From: Rhodanobacter thiooxydans
GTDB taxonomy: Bacteria > Pseudomonadota > Gammaproteobacteria > Xanthomonadales > Rhodanobacteraceae
Assembly (NCBI RefSeq): GCF_021545845.1
Contig: NZ_CP088923.1
Span: 3,906,001 to 3,970,000 of the forward strand
Length of the DNA: 64,000 nucleotides
Direction of reading: 5' to 3'
The notes under the pieces were generated by a model. The model made no database searches and was not told where the DNA came from. It was given only the letters and a program-made list of their open reading frames with translations. Shown piece by piece: positions 35,197-44,714 of this stretch (positions are counted from its first letter, which is position 1; each line of letters begins with the position of its first letter). The position numbers were made by a program, and so were the translations under genes.

Positions 35197-35385
35197 GCGT
35201 TGCTCCTTGGGGAGGGGGCCTCGATTGTAGGCGCCGCACATGGCGACTCCATAAGACTTTGGGGTAGATTGAGAGCGTACCCGCACCGTCCAGCCACAGT
35301 CACAGCTGAATTTCTCCCGCCTGACATCGGTTGCCATTCCGAAGCATCGCGACATCTGCGACGACACCAGCGGTACTATCCCTCC

Positions 35386-36156
35386 ATGAGTGCATCCGAC
35401 ACACTTCGCTTCGCCCTGAACGACCGCATCAACGATGCGCCGATCGGGCTTTCGCGTGTCCCGCTGCGCCTGCTAGGACAGTTCCAAGGCGAGGTCGAGG
35501 AGTTCCTGAAAGGATCAACCAAGGAGATAGATACTGATCAGGCCTTTGTTTCCGTTGAAGAAGGTTCGCTGGCTATCGTCGCCAGCGGCTTACTGGCGGC
35601 CACCGGCCTATGGACTGACGTGGGACACCTGCAAAACCCATCGGCCTTGGGCCTGCTCGATCACAAGCGGGCCGCTGTGGTTGAGCGCTGGCAGGTGTCC
35701 GCTCGCAAAAACCCGCATCGCAGTTACACGCTGACTGACACGGGCAACACCCTGTCCGTCCGGGTGGATGCCAGCAGCGACTTTCAAAATCAGGTTGAGG
35801 CGATGTGGGTGCCCGTGGAAAAGTTCTTGCAAGGGACTGTGGTGGACATGGGTGGCACAACCAAACCGAATATTCACCTGAAACTGGATGATGGCAAGAC
35901 CGTCATGATCGCTGCCACGCAGCAGTTGATCGCCGGTGAAGAAACGAACCGGCTTTACCGCCAAGCGCTGTTGCGCGTATCTGCCGATGAAAGCCTGAAA
36001 ACCGGTGAACTACGCAATCTGACGCTGCTCGCCTTCGACGCCAGCCAGCCGCAATGGGATGAAGCTGCATTCGACAAACTCGTGCAAAAGGGAACAAAGG
36101 CTTGGGCCGTCGTTCCCGAGAACTGGCTCGAAGCACTGCGTGGACATCACGAATGA
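35386..36156 (+). CDS. Hypothetical protein, partner of PIN nuclease
   Basis: 256 aa, no signal or membrane segment, no family recognised. The start is ATG at [17 protein letters not shown] with weak Shine-Dalgarno support. The last part (residues about 190-250) is a helical region ending [10 protein letters not shown]. The middle ([20 protein letters not shown]) looks beta-rich, as in a small barrel. Base composition is visibly lower in GC than the flanking genes and many third positions are not G/C, suggesting transfer. The stop overlaps the next start (ATGA), so the two products are probably made together. Confidence 0.8.
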   Translation: MSASDTLRFALNDRINDAPIGLSRVPLRLLGQFQGEVEEFLKGSTKEIDTDQAFVSVEEGSLAIVASGLLAATGLWTDVGHLQNPSALGLLDHKRAAVVERWQVSARKNPHRSYTLTDTGNTLSVRVDASSDFQNQVEAMWVPVEKFLQGTVVDMGGTTKPNIHLKLDDGKTVMIAATQQLIAGEETNRLYRQALLRVSADESLKTGELRNLTLLAFDASQPQWDEAAFDKLVQKGTKAWAVVPENWLEALRGHHE

Positions 36157-36665
36157 GTGCATCGGTGCTGCTGGACACCAGCTTCCTGATCACGCTGGTC
36201 AACGCCAAGCGGCCACACCATACAGTGGCAGTGCAGTATTACCGCCACATGTTCCAGAACAACGTGACGATGTGTTTTTCGGCCATCGTCGCCTCCGAAT
36301 TCGGCATCGGGCAGCCCGTCACCGACTTGCCGCTCGGCAACTTTCGCCCGTTGAACTTCAACATTCCACATGGGCAGAAGGCTGCACTCGTCTGGAACCT
36401 GCTTGGCACACGCGATACAGGTGACTCGCGACCCGTCGTGCGCGATGACGTGAAGTTGATTGCCCAAGCCAGCCATGAGGCTATCGCCTTTATCCTCACT
36501 GAGGATGAAAGTACGTTGTACAAGTACTGCGAACGTCTGCGCAGCGCCGGACACATCCAGACCCGTGCCATCAAGTTGGTGGACGGCTTCGATGCAAACG
36601 CGCTCAATGAAGATGGGCAAACGGGGATCATTTTCCCTGATGCGCCAACGGAAGCCATGACGTAA
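36153..36665 (+). CDS. PIN-domain nuclease
   Basis: 170 aa. The PIN fold acidic set is visible: Asp8 (LLDTSFLITLVN), Glu49 (VASEFGIG), Asp98/99 (VRDDVKLIAQA) and Asp118 (ILTEDES). PIN proteins are Mg-dependent RNases, often toxins of type II toxin-antitoxin modules. It is about 30 residues longer than a VapC, and its upstream partner (256 aa) is far larger than a VapB. Lower GC than the neighbours. Toxin, RNA-processing or defence roles are all possible. Confidence 0.8.
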   Translation: MSASVLLDTSFLITLVNAKRPHHTVAVQYYRHMFQNNVTMCFSAIVASEFGIGQPVTDLPLGNFRPLNFNIPHGQKAALVWNLLGTRDTGDSRPVVRDDVKLIAQASHEAIAFILTEDESTLYKYCERLRSAGHIQTRAIKLVDGFDANALNEDGQTGIIFPDAPTEAMT

Positions 36666-36808
36666 ACACGCGCTACCGCACGGTAAGCCTCAGCGTGATC
36701 AATTCGCACCCAGTCACCCGTGGCCGGGCCGGAACTCGGGAAACCCACGCCTCAGCCGCAACACAGTGGCTCACGAAACGCGCGACGTATCAGTGAAAGC
36801 GCCTACCG

Positions 36809-38695
36809 CTAGTGCGCCTCGGCCAGATAGGTGTAGGCGGTGAGTCCGCCGTCAAGCGCGTCGTACAGGCGCGCCGCCTCGTCGCCGGCGAGGCCGGCGG
36901 CGGCGATGCGCTCGCGGTAGCTGGCGCGCAGCGTCTCCAGGTCGTAGCCGACGTAATCGAGCATCAGGTCGGTGGTGTCGCCGCGGCGTACATGCGCGAA
37001 AGTGTAACCGTCGCCGTCCACGCGCACGTTCACCGCATCGGTGTCGCCGAACAGGTTGTGGATGTCGCCCAGCGTCTCCTGGTAGGCGCCGACCATGAAG
37101 ATGCCGAGGCGGTAGCTTTCGCCGTCCCGCAATGCGTGCAGCGGCAGGCTGACGTCCACGCCTTCGGCGTCGACGTAGTGGTCGATGCGGCCGTCCGAAT
37201 CGCAGGTAAGGTCGACGATGACGCCGCGCCGCGTCGGCCGTTCGTCCAGCCGCGCGATGGGCGCGATCGGGAAGATCTGCCCGATCGCCCACACGTCGGG
37301 GATCGACTCGAACACCGAGAAGTTGACGAAGTACTTGTCGACCAGCTTCTCGTCCAGCTCGTCCAGCGCCTGCCGGTGCGAGCGCTCGGCCGGCAGCAGG
37401 CGTTCGCGCACGGCGTTGGTGATCGCGTAGTACATCTCGTCCAGCCGCGCGCGGTCGGCCAGCGCAAGCTGGCCCAGCGCATACAGCGCCTGGCCTTCGC
37501 TCAAGTGGTGCTGCGCCTCGTGGAACAGCTCCAGCGCGGGGCGCCGGTCCAGTTCTTCCCAGGTCTCGCGCAGCCGGCGCAGTACCGCCGGCTCGTCCGC
37601 GCACGGCGGCGGGATCGCCCCGGCCGGCACTTCCTCCACCTCGGTCACGTTGACCACCATCACCGCGTGATGCGCGGTCATCGCGCGACCGGCCTCGGTG
37701 AGGATGTGCGGCGCCACCAGCCCTTCTGCCTCGACCGCCTCGGCCAGCGACTGCACGATGGTGGCGGCGTACTGCTCGATCGAGTAGTTGATCGAGTTGT
37801 GGCTGCGCGAGCGCGAACCTTCGTAGTCCACGCCGAGGCCGCCGCCGACGTCGACGATCTCCAGCGGCACGCCCATGCGGCTGAGCTCGACGAAATAGCG
37901 GGTGGCCTCGCGCATGCCGTTGGCAATGTCGCGCACGTTGGAAATCTGCGAGCCCATGTGGAAGTGCTGCAGCTTCAGCGTGTGCTTGAGCCCGGCCTGC
38001 TCCAGCCGCTCGATCAGGCTGAGCACCTGCGCCGGCGACAGCCCGAATTTGCCCTTGTCGCCGCCGGTGTTCTGCCACTTGCCGGCGCCGATGGAAGCGA
38101 GGCGCACGCGCACGCCGAGCAGCGGCTCCACGCCCAGCGCCCTGGCCTCGGCGAACACGTGGTCCAGCTCGGACAGCTTCTCGATCACGATGTGCACGCG
38201 CAGGCCGAGCTTCCTGCCGATCAGCGCCAGGCGGATGTACTCGCGATCCTTGTAACCGTTGCAGATCACGATGGAACCGGGCCGTGCCATCGCCAGCACC
38301 GCCATCAGTTCGGGCTTGGAACCGGCCTCCAGGCCGAAGCCATGCACGCCGGCGGCCACCAGCTCGCCAGCCACGCCGCGCTGCTGGTTGACCTTGATCG
38401 GGTAGATCGCGGTGTAGCCGCCGGCGTAGTGCCACTCGTCGATGGCCTTGGCGAAAGCCGTCTGCAGCCGCGCCAGGCGGTCGGCCAGGATGTCCGGAAA
38501 GCGCACCAGCAGCGGCAGCCGCAGGCCTTCGGCGCAGGCGCGCGCGACGATCGCCGGCAGCGACAGCGCCGGGCCGTACGCGCCGCGCGGGCGCATCACG
38601 ATGCAGCCGGCTTCGTCCACGTCCACGTAGCCGTCGCCCCAGTGCGGCACCGCATAGGTGTGGCGGGCGGTGTCGACAGTCCAATGGTTCGCCAT
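36809..38695 (-). CDS. speA: Biosynthetic arginine decarboxylase
   Basis: 628 aa fold-III PLP enzyme that turns arginine into agmatine for polyamine synthesis. PLP-lysine motif YPIKVNQQR, the glycine-rich VDVGGGLGVDYEGS and the substrate-binding HFHMGSQISN are present, with the typical C-terminal domain. GGAG precedes the ATG. Divergent from speE across a 286-bp gap without a gene, which likely carries both promoters. Confidence 0.97.
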   Translation of the reverse strand: MANHWTVDTARHTYAVPHWGDGYVDVDEAGCIVMRPRGAYGPALSLPAIVARACAEGLRLPLLVRFPDILADRLARLQTAFAKAIDEWHYAGGYTAIYPIKVNQQRGVAGELVAAGVHGFGLEAGSKPELMAVLAMARPGSIVICNGYKDREYIRLALIGRKLGLRVHIVIEKLSELDHVFAEARALGVEPLLGVRVRLASIGAGKWQNTGGDKGKFGLSPAQVLSLIERLEQAGLKHTLKLQHFHMGSQISNVRDIANGMREATRYFVELSRMGVPLEIVDVGGGLGVDYEGSRSRSHNSINYSIEQYAATIVQSLAEAVEAEGLVAPHILTEAGRAMTAHHAVMVVNVTEVEEVPAGAIPPPCADEPAVLRRLRETWEELDRRPALELFHEAQHHLSEGQALYALGQLALADRARLDEMYYAITNAVRERLLPAERSHRQALDELDEKLVDKYFVNFSVFESIPDVWAIGQIFPIAPIARLDERPTRRGVIVDLTCDSDGRIDHYVDAEGVDVSLPLHALRDGESYRLGIFMVGAYQETLGDIHNLFGDTDAVNVRVDGDGYTFAHVRRGDTTDLMLDYVGYDLETLRASYRERIAAAGLAGDEAARLYDALDGGLTAYTYLAEAH

Positions 38696-38981
38696 CAGCG
38701 TTGCTCCTCGTGCAAACGAATGATGTCGTCGCAGCGGCGAGCCTTGACGCTTCAGCTCTACACGAGCACGAGCCCGAACGACCGGAAGCCTCGCACGCCG
38801 CGGGGTCGATCGGGCTGGTCGGCGACCGGCGCGCTGCGCCGGCCAGGCCGGAGCGCCATTGTAATGGGCGGCTGTGACGATATGAGCAAGACGGCGGCGG
38901 CCACTGCCGGGACGTTCACCGCCGTTGCCGCTACAATTGACGACCCTTGTCCTTCCACCCGGTTCACCAGGAACACCCGCC

Positions 38982-39863
38982 ATGTCGCAGCACTCCACGC
39001 CGAACGAAGCCCGGCCCAACGAGGCCTGGTTCACCGAGGCCCACCAGGCCTCCGGCTCCGCCATCGGCTTCCGTACCGAGCAGCTGCTGCATGCGGAAAA
39101 GACCCCGTTCCAGACCATCGAGATCCACAAGACCACCGACTGGGGCAACCTGATGGTGATCGACGGCTGCGTGATGCTGACCAGCCGCGACAACTTCCTC
39201 TACCACGAGATGATGACCCACCCGGCGCTGTTCACCCATGCGCGCGCCAAGCGCGTGGTGATCATCGGCGGTGGCGACTGCGGCACGCTGCGCGAGGTGC
39301 TGCGCCACGAGGAAGTCGAGCACGCGGTGCAGGTGGAGATCGACGAGCGCGTCACCCGCCTGGCCGAGCAGTACTTCCCCGAGCTGTGCGAGGCGAACGG
39401 CGACCCGCGCGCCGAGCTACTGTTCATCGACGGCATCAAGTACATGGCCGAGGCCGAGCCCGATTCGCTGGATCTGATCATCGTCGACTCGACCGACCCG
39501 GTCGGCCCGGCCGAAGGCCTGTTCAATGCCGCGTTCTACGCCAGCTGCTACAAGGCACTGCGCCACGGCGGCCTGCTGGTGCAGCAGAGCGAATCGCCAC
39601 TGGCGCACCTGGAGCTGATCAAGTCGATGCGCTCGGCCATGCGCACCTCGGGCTTCAGCGCGGTGAAGACGCTGCCGTTCCCGCAGCCGTGCTACCCCAC
39701 CGGCTGGTGGAGCTGCACCATGGCGCGCAAGGGCGGCGACCTGTCCGGCTTCCGCGAGCGCGGCGCTACAGCCAAGAACTTCCCCACCAGGTACTACAAC
39801 GCCGAGATCCACAAGGCCGCGCTGGCCCAGCCGGAATTCATGCGCGAGGCGTTGGGCGAATAA
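38982..39863 (+). CDS. speE: Spermidine synthase (polyamine aminopropyltransferase)
   Basis: 293 aa. Transfers the aminopropyl group of decarboxylated SAM to putrescine. Motifs are VIIGGGDCGTLREVLRH (SAM binding), IDGIKYMA and IVDSTDPVGPAEGLF with the catalytic Asp. The start is at MSQHSTPNEARPNEAWF. Paired divergently with speA in the same pathway, although agmatine-to-putrescine enzymes are not in the window. Confidence 0.96.
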   Translation: MSQHSTPNEARPNEAWFTEAHQASGSAIGFRTEQLLHAEKTPFQTIEIHKTTDWGNLMVIDGCVMLTSRDNFLYHEMMTHPALFTHARAKRVVIIGGGDCGTLREVLRHEEVEHAVQVEIDERVTRLAEQYFPELCEANGDPRAELLFIDGIKYMAEAEPDSLDLIIVDSTDPVGPAEGLFNAAFYASCYKALRHGGLLVQQSESPLAHLELIKSMRSAMRTSGFSAVKTLPFPQPCYPTGWWSCTMARKGGDLSGFRERGATAKNFPTRYYNAEIHKAALAQPEFMREALGE

Positions 39864-39865
39864 GC

Positions 39866-39958
39866 CGGGATTCGGGAGACGGGATTCGAGATTCGGCAAA
39901 GCCAATCCTCGCGATACCGCTGCTCTTTCGGATCCCGAATCCCGTCTCCCGAATCCCG
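39866..39958. repeat. GATTCGGGA-type inverted repeat, likely bidirectional terminator
   Basis: 39866-39888 and 39936-39958 are perfectly complementary (23 nt, built from CGGGATTCGGGAGACGGGAT-type heptamer steps). It sits between the convergent ends of speE and the small membrane protein. The same word family recurs at 41352-41474. Confidence 0.85.
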
Positions 39959-39962
39959 TCGC

Positions 39963-40181
39963 TCAAAACATCTTCGAGCGCACCTTCGGCAGCAGCACCA
40001 GCAGCAGCGTGGCGAGCGGGCCGAACAGCAGCGACAGCAGGAACCAGATGAGCCCGCTGCGGTTCTTGCCTTGTGCCAGGGCGGCATTGATCAGGGCCAG
40101 CGTGCCCCAGCCGACAAACCAGGGTGCGCCGCCGGCGAACGTCGACAGATGATCCACTACGCGTCTCCCGAACGATGGCAT
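39963..40181 (-). CDS. Small two-span membrane protein
   Basis: 72 aa if started at ATG 40181 (MPSFGRRVVDHLSTFAGG); an upstream in-frame ATG at 40214 would add 11 residues. Two hydrophobic segments (PWFVGWGTLALINAALAQ and GLIWFLLSLLFGPLATLLLV) make a hairpin. Similar short proteins are common in Xanthomonadales and are sometimes mislabelled as NusB; nothing here supports a transcription role. Function unknown. Confidence 0.65.
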   Translation of the reverse strand: MPSFGRRVVDHLSTFAGGAPWFVGWGTLALINAALAQGKNRSGLIWFLLSLLFGPLATLLLVLLPKVRSKMF

Positions 40182-40321
40182 GGAGGGCGCGGCCCTGCGC
40201 CGGGGGATTTCCATCCTAGCAAGCCTTGCCGCACTGGTCCGCCTTCGCCGGCGGGCGGATCAGCCGCGCTTAATCCGCGCAGGGTATGCTGCGCGCTTTG
40301 TTCGCCTGCGGAGTCGAACTC

Positions 40322-41353
40322 ATGATGCGTGGACGGCATTGCCTCGCCCTGATTTTCGCGTGGTCGCTGGCCGTTGCGCCGGCATTCGCCGGCAAGCCCC
40401 CGGCCGGCAAGAGCCGCGGCACGCCGGACCAGGCGGCGCAGGCCCGCGACTGGGCCCAGCTCGCCTTCCAGCGCGACCTGGTCAGCGTGCTCGCCCCCAG
40501 CGGCGATTCGTCGCGGCTGCTCGGCGCGGCCCTGCTGGCGCGACCGCTGTTCAACCAGCCGCCCAGCAACAGCTTCCATCGTCTGATCGAGCGCGCCGCG
40601 CAGGCCGAAGGCGCTGACGCGGCGGTCGACTGGATGCGCCTGGCCGACTGCGATGCCGCCGACGACGCCTGCCCGAACGGCGAAGCCCTGCAGCACCTGC
40701 TGGCCCGGGCCCCGGACAACGCCGCGGTGTGGCTGCTCAAGCTCGGCGCCGATGCGCGGGCCAAGCAGCAGCAGGCCGCCCGCGAAGACCTGCGCCAGGC
40801 CGCCGCCGCGAAGCGCTACGACGATTACGCCGGCATCAGCCTGCAGGCGCTGGCCAATGCGGCCGGCGCGTTGCCGCCGCCGCCCGAGGCGCTGGACCCG
40901 GCCCACGCCGGCGGCGCCGTCGGCATGCAGGCCGTGCTGGCGTTCGGCCTGGCCGGCACCCAGCCGCAACCCGCCCTGCAGCTGGTCGCCAAGCTGTGCG
41001 AGAACGCCGGCGAGGACGCCTCGATCAAGGCCGACTGCGTGGCCTTGGGCAAGACGCTGGAATGGGGCTCCAGCCCGCTGGCGCGTTCGCTGGGCCTGCA
41101 CCTGCGCGAGGTGCTGGCCGACGATCCGGCGCAGCAACAGGAAGCGCAGGACGCCCGCCGCAACCTGGTCTGGCAGGTGCAGAGCTTCGCCCAGCTGCTG
41201 GCCAGGGCGCAGGACGACACGGCGCTGGCCCAACGCCTGCTGGCGCTGGCCCGCCGCGGCGGCACCGAGATGAGCCTGCAGCTGGCCGCCCTGCGCGACA
41301 ACGGCATCCCGGTCGAAACGCCTGCCGGCTGGCGGCCCCAGAGCCGGAAATAG
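40322..41353 (+). CDS. Hypothetical secreted protein
   Basis: 343 aa. GGAG lies 8 nt before the ATG pair at 40322/40325, and the product starts with a clear signal peptide (RHCLALIFAWSLAVAPAFAG), which is why this start is preferred over an ATG 36 bp upstream. The remainder is Ala/Leu/Gln-rich and probably all helical, with a Cys pair in CDAADDAC. It may form a TPR-like solenoid, but no motif is decisive. Unrecognised family. Confidence 0.75.
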   Translation: MMRGRHCLALIFAWSLAVAPAFAGKPPAGKSRGTPDQAAQARDWAQLAFQRDLVSVLAPSGDSSRLLGAALLARPLFNQPPSNSFHRLIERAAQAEGADAAVDWMRLADCDAADDACPNGEALQHLLARAPDNAAVWLLKLGADARAKQQQAAREDLRQAAAAKRYDDYAGISLQALANAAGALPPPPEALDPAHAGGAVGMQAVLAFGLAGTQPQPALQLVAKLCENAGEDASIKADCVALGKTLEWGSSPLARSLGLHLREVLADDPAQQQEAQDARRNLVWQVQSFAQLLARAQDDTALAQRLLALARRGGTEMSLQLAALRDNGIPVETPAGWRPQSRK

Positions 41354-41474
41354 GGAATCGAGAATGGGGAATAGCCAGAGCGGGAAACGCCGAACCGGGC
41401 GGCAAGGGCTGCTCTTCCGATTCCCGATTCCCTACTCCCTATTCCCTGCCTTGATTCCCTATTCCCGGCCTTCC
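41352..41474. repeat. Cluster of GGGAATCG / GATTCCC heptamer-type repeats
   Basis: The left part (41352-41374) has GGGAATCG, GAATGGGGAATAG; the right part (41418-41466) has ATTCCCGATTCCCTACTCCC and related words in reverse complement. It forms an imperfect inverted repeat between the unknown secreted protein and parA. Such arrays are typical of Xanthomonadales intergenic regions. Confidence 0.8.
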
Positions 41475-41513
41475 CGCTAGGCTTGGGCCACCTTCCGTAG
41501 CAGGGGCGATCCG

Positions 41514-42146
41514 ATGCTTACGACGCTGGTGGCGAGCAGCAAGGGTGGTTGCGGCAAGAGCACGCTGGTGACGCAGCTGGCGTCGCACTGGGCCCAGGCG
41601 GGACAACACACCGCGATCCTCGACGCCGACCGGCAGCACTCCAGCTTCCACTGGGCCGAGCTGCGGCCGGACAACGTTCCCGGCGTGCTGGCCTTCGACA
41701 GCGGCCGGCGCAGCCTGCAACGGGTACCGCCGGACACCCAGCAACTGTTGATCGACACCCCCGCCGGCGCCGATGAGCGCGAACTGGAACCTTACCTCGA
41801 CGCAGCCGACGTGCTGCTGGTGCCGGTGCTGCCGTCCTCGTTCGACCTCGACGCCACGTTGCGTTTCCTCGGCGAGCTGCAGGCGGTCAAGCGCGTCCGC
41901 AGCGGCAAGCTGCCGGTGGCGCTGGTCGCCAACCGACTCAAGCCGTGGACCCACGCCAGCCAGGACGCGCTCGCCCGGCTCGCCGAGCAGTCGCCGTTCC
42001 CGATCGCCGCGCAGCTGCGCGACAGCCAGGCCTACGTGCTGCTCGCCGGGCTCGGCAAGGGCATCTTCGACTACCAGTCCGAACAGGTGCGCAGCCATCA
42101 GCAGGACTGGAAGGCCCTGCTGCGCTGGATCAAGCGCCAGCACTGA
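41514..42146 (+). CDS. ParA/MinD-family ATPase (orphan)
   Basis: 210 aa deviant Walker-A ATPase. The P-loop KGGCGKST is at residues 10-17, DADRQHSS is the Walker A' region, and LLIDTPAGAD is Walker B. It lacks an N-terminal DNA-binding domain and has no parB or centromere-like repeats beside it, so it is more like the ParA-like positioning ATPases than a plasmid partition protein. Cargo unknown. Confidence 0.85.
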   Translation: MLTTLVASSKGGCGKSTLVTQLASHWAQAGQHTAILDADRQHSSFHWAELRPDNVPGVLAFDSGRRSLQRVPPDTQQLLIDTPAGADERELEPYLDAADVLLVPVLPSSFDLDATLRFLGELQAVKRVRSGKLPVALVANRLKPWTHASQDALARLAEQSPFPIAAQLRDSQAYVLLAGLGKGIFDYQSEQVRSHQQDWKALLRWIKRQH

Positions 42147-42201
42147 AGCGCGCGCTTCCCCACGTTCATCGCGCCCCGCACCACCACACCCGGAGTCCTC
42201 C

Positions 42202-42675
42202 ATGCACGAACTGATCCTGTTGCGACACGCCGAAGCCGTGCCGATGGAAACCGCCGGCGACGACCCGCAGCGTCCGCTCAGCGTGCGCGGCGAGCGGGAA
42301 GCGCAGGCCGCCGGGCTGTGGCTGGCCGCGCACGGCCTGCGCCCCGACCGGGTGCTGTGCTCGCCGAGCCGGCGCACCGACGAGACCACCCGGCTGGCGC
42401 TGGCCGCGATCGACGACGCGCCGGTACCGCAACAGGCCACCGAAATCTACGACGCCACCCCGGGCGAGCTGCTGGCCCTGCTCGACCAGCACGCCGACGC
42501 CGGCACGGTGCTGCTGGTCGGCCACAACCCCGGCATGGAGCGGCTGGTCGCCCTGCTGGTCGAGGGCCGCTCCGACGAGTTCCGCGGCATGCCGCCCGGC
42601 GCGCTGGCCGTGCTGCACCTGGACGGCGCGCTGGAACCGGGCAACGCCCGCCTGGACGCGTTCTGGTCGCCCTGA
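42202..42675 (+). CDS. sixA: SixA-like phosphohistidine phosphatase
   Basis: 157 aa histidine phosphatase superfamily. The catalytic RHG-type motif is LLRHAEA near the start, and the second His is in LVGHNPGMERL. Short SixA-type length. In E. coli SixA removes phosphate from NPr or ArcB His (family knowledge); the substrate here is not known. GGAG precedes the ATG. Confidence 0.88.
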   Translation: MHELILLRHAEAVPMETAGDDPQRPLSVRGEREAQAAGLWLAAHGLRPDRVLCSPSRRTDETTRLALAAIDDAPVPQQATEIYDATPGELLALLDQHADAGTVLLVGHNPGMERLVALLVEGRSDEFRGMPPGALAVLHLDGALEPGNARLDAFWSP

Positions 42676-42760
42676 CGCCACCCTGCGCCCGGGCCCAAGG
42701 CGCGCGTTGATCATCGCCTGCAGTCACGGTCGCCGCATGCCTCCCCCGTATCATCCACGC

Positions 42761-44635
42761 ATGCCCGTCCTGCGCCGATTCGCCCTCCCGCTGCTGCTGA
42801 TACTGCTGTTGCTGCAAGGCTGCACGCTGTCGCGTGCGCAGATCCGCCGCGCCGACGCGATGGTCGCCGCCAGTGCCGACCGCAGCAGCAGCTGCGACCG
42901 GACCGACCATTGCGCGATCCCCTCGCCGCTGCTGGCGGCAGCCACCGAGGCGTTCGCCGCCTCCACGCCGCAGCAGCCGGTGCACGTGGTCACCCTGCTC
43001 GACGACACCGAGCCGGCTTTGGCCGCGCGGATCAACCTGGTGCGCGCGGCACGCCGCTCGATCGACGTACAGACCTACATCTGGGACCAGGACGACGCCG
43101 GCCAGCTGATGCTGGACGAACTGGTGCGCGCGGCGCGGCGCGGCGTGCGCGTGCGCATCCTGGCCGACCAGCTGTCCTCCTTCAACGACCCGGACCTGCT
43201 CGACCGGCTGGCGTGGGTCAGTCCGAATCTGCAGGTGCGGCTGTACAACCCCACCTTCCACAAGGCACGCACCCAGCCGCTGGAATTCGTCGCCGGCATC
43301 CTGTGCTGCTTCATGCAGTTCAACCAGCGCATGCACAACAAGCTGCTGCTGGTCGACGACGCCATCGGCATCGCCGGCGGGCGCAACTACCAGGACCGCT
43401 ACTTCAACTGGGACGACGCCTTCAACTACATCGACCGCGACGCGATGGTCGGCGGGCCGGCCGCGCTGCAGATGGCGGCCAGCTTCGAGTTGTTCTGGAA
43501 CCATCCGCGCTCGCTGCCGCTGACCCACCTGCGCGACGTCAACCGGCGCATCCTGACCGAACGCGCGCCACCATCCTGGCCGGCCCCGCACTACCGCCGC
43601 CCGACGCGCGTGGCCCGGGTGCAGGAGGACGCCGAGGACCCGGCCTGGCTGCAGGCCTGGCTGGTCGATGCCTCGCTGCGGGTGGGCCAGGTGGAGTACT
43701 TCAGCGACCTGCCGGCGAAGACCGACAAGCCGGACAAGCGACGCGCGCTGGAATTCACCCACCACATCATGCACATGATCGGCGAAGCGAAACACGAGGT
43801 GCTGCTGCAGACACCGTACCTGGTGATGAGCAAGCGCGCCCAGCACATCTTTCGCACGCTGCACCGGCGCGCCGAGCCGCCGCGGGTGATCGTCTCCACC
43901 AGTTCGCTGGCCTCGACCGACGCGTTCGCGGCGTACGCGATGTCGTACAAGCACCGCAAGCGTTACCTGAAGAAATTCGGCTTCGAGGTCCACGAGCTGA
44001 AGCCGCACGCACCCAGCGCCGGTGAGGACTACGAACTGGCCAACCTCGGCATGCCCGCGACCCACCTGCCGTCGAAAGTCGCCGGCGTGCGCCCCTTCAG
44101 CGAGACGCGTTTACACCTGCTCGGCAGCCGCGGCAGCAACAATCGGCCGGCGCCGCTGCAAAGCGGAGGCATGCGCTTCGGCCTGCATGCGAAGTCGATC
44201 GTGGTCGACGACGCCTTCGCCATGGTCGGCTCGCACAACTTCGACCCGCGCTCGGACCACTACAACACCGAGTCGGGCGTGATCGTCTACGACCACGACT
44301 TCGCCGGCCAGCTCCGCCGCAGCATCCTGCGCAGCACGCAACCGGAGAACGCGTGGGTGATCGCGCCGCGGCAGCCGAAGGTGCCGATGCTGACCGACAT
44401 CAACCAGGCGATCGGCTCGTTCTCCGAAAGCCTGCCATTGTTCGACCTGTGGCCGTTCCGCTACGCCACCAGCTACGACCTCAAGCCCGGCTGCCAGCCG
44501 CTGCGCGCCACCGACCCGAACTTCTACGCCTGCTACGAACCGGTCGGCGACTTCCCCGACGTGGCGCTGTCGCCAAAGCTGATCATCACGCGGCTGATCA
44601 CCGCGTTCGGGGTGGGCGCCAAGGGCATCCTGTGA
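42761..44635 (+). CDS. Phospholipase D-family lipoprotein (ClsC/cardiolipin synthase-like)
   Basis: 624 aa. Start ATG 42761 gives a lipoprotein signal LLLILLLLQGC, lipobox Cys about residue 21; upstream ATGs would push the signal inward. Two HKD motifs are present: MHNKLLLVDD and LHAKSIVVDD, followed by GSHNFDPRSDHYNTESG. The two-domain layout and length are close to bacterial cardiolipin synthase C, but a phospholipase role is equally possible. It is the last gene before the composite repeat. Confidence 0.87.
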   Translation: MPVLRRFALPLLLILLLLQGCTLSRAQIRRADAMVAASADRSSSCDRTDHCAIPSPLLAAATEAFAASTPQQPVHVVTLLDDTEPALAARINLVRAARRSIDVQTYIWDQDDAGQLMLDELVRAARRGVRVRILADQLSSFNDPDLLDRLAWVSPNLQVRLYNPTFHKARTQPLEFVAGILCCFMQFNQRMHNKLLLVDDAIGIAGGRNYQDRYFNWDDAFNYIDRDAMVGGPAALQMAASFELFWNHPRSLPLTHLRDVNRRILTERAPPSWPAPHYRRPTRVARVQEDAEDPAWLQAWLVDASLRVGQVEYFSDLPAKTDKPDKRRALEFTHHIMHMIGEAKHEVLLQTPYLVMSKRAQHIFRTLHRRAEPPRVIVSTSSLASTDAFAAYAMSYKHRKRYLKKFGFEVHELKPHAPSAGEDYELANLGMPATHLPSKVAGVRPFSETRLHLLGSRGSNNRPAPLQSGGMRFGLHAKSIVVDDAFAMVGSHNFDPRSDHYNTESGVIVYDHDFAGQLRRSILRSTQPENAWVIAPRQPKVPMLTDINQAIGSFSESLPLFDLWPFRYATSYDLKPGCQPLRATDPNFYACYEPVGDFPDVALSPKLIITRLITAFGVGAKGIL

Positions 44636-44714
44636 GGGCCGCTCATTACCGTGCGCTCTGTTCCACCGAGATCACTTTCTCCACCTGTTGCGTTGTTTGA
44701 AGCAAAGCCAAGAG

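Noticed and set aside
41514..42146. Plasmid partition locus
   Set aside because: No parB, replication gene or iterons; neighbours are ordinary chromosomal genes.
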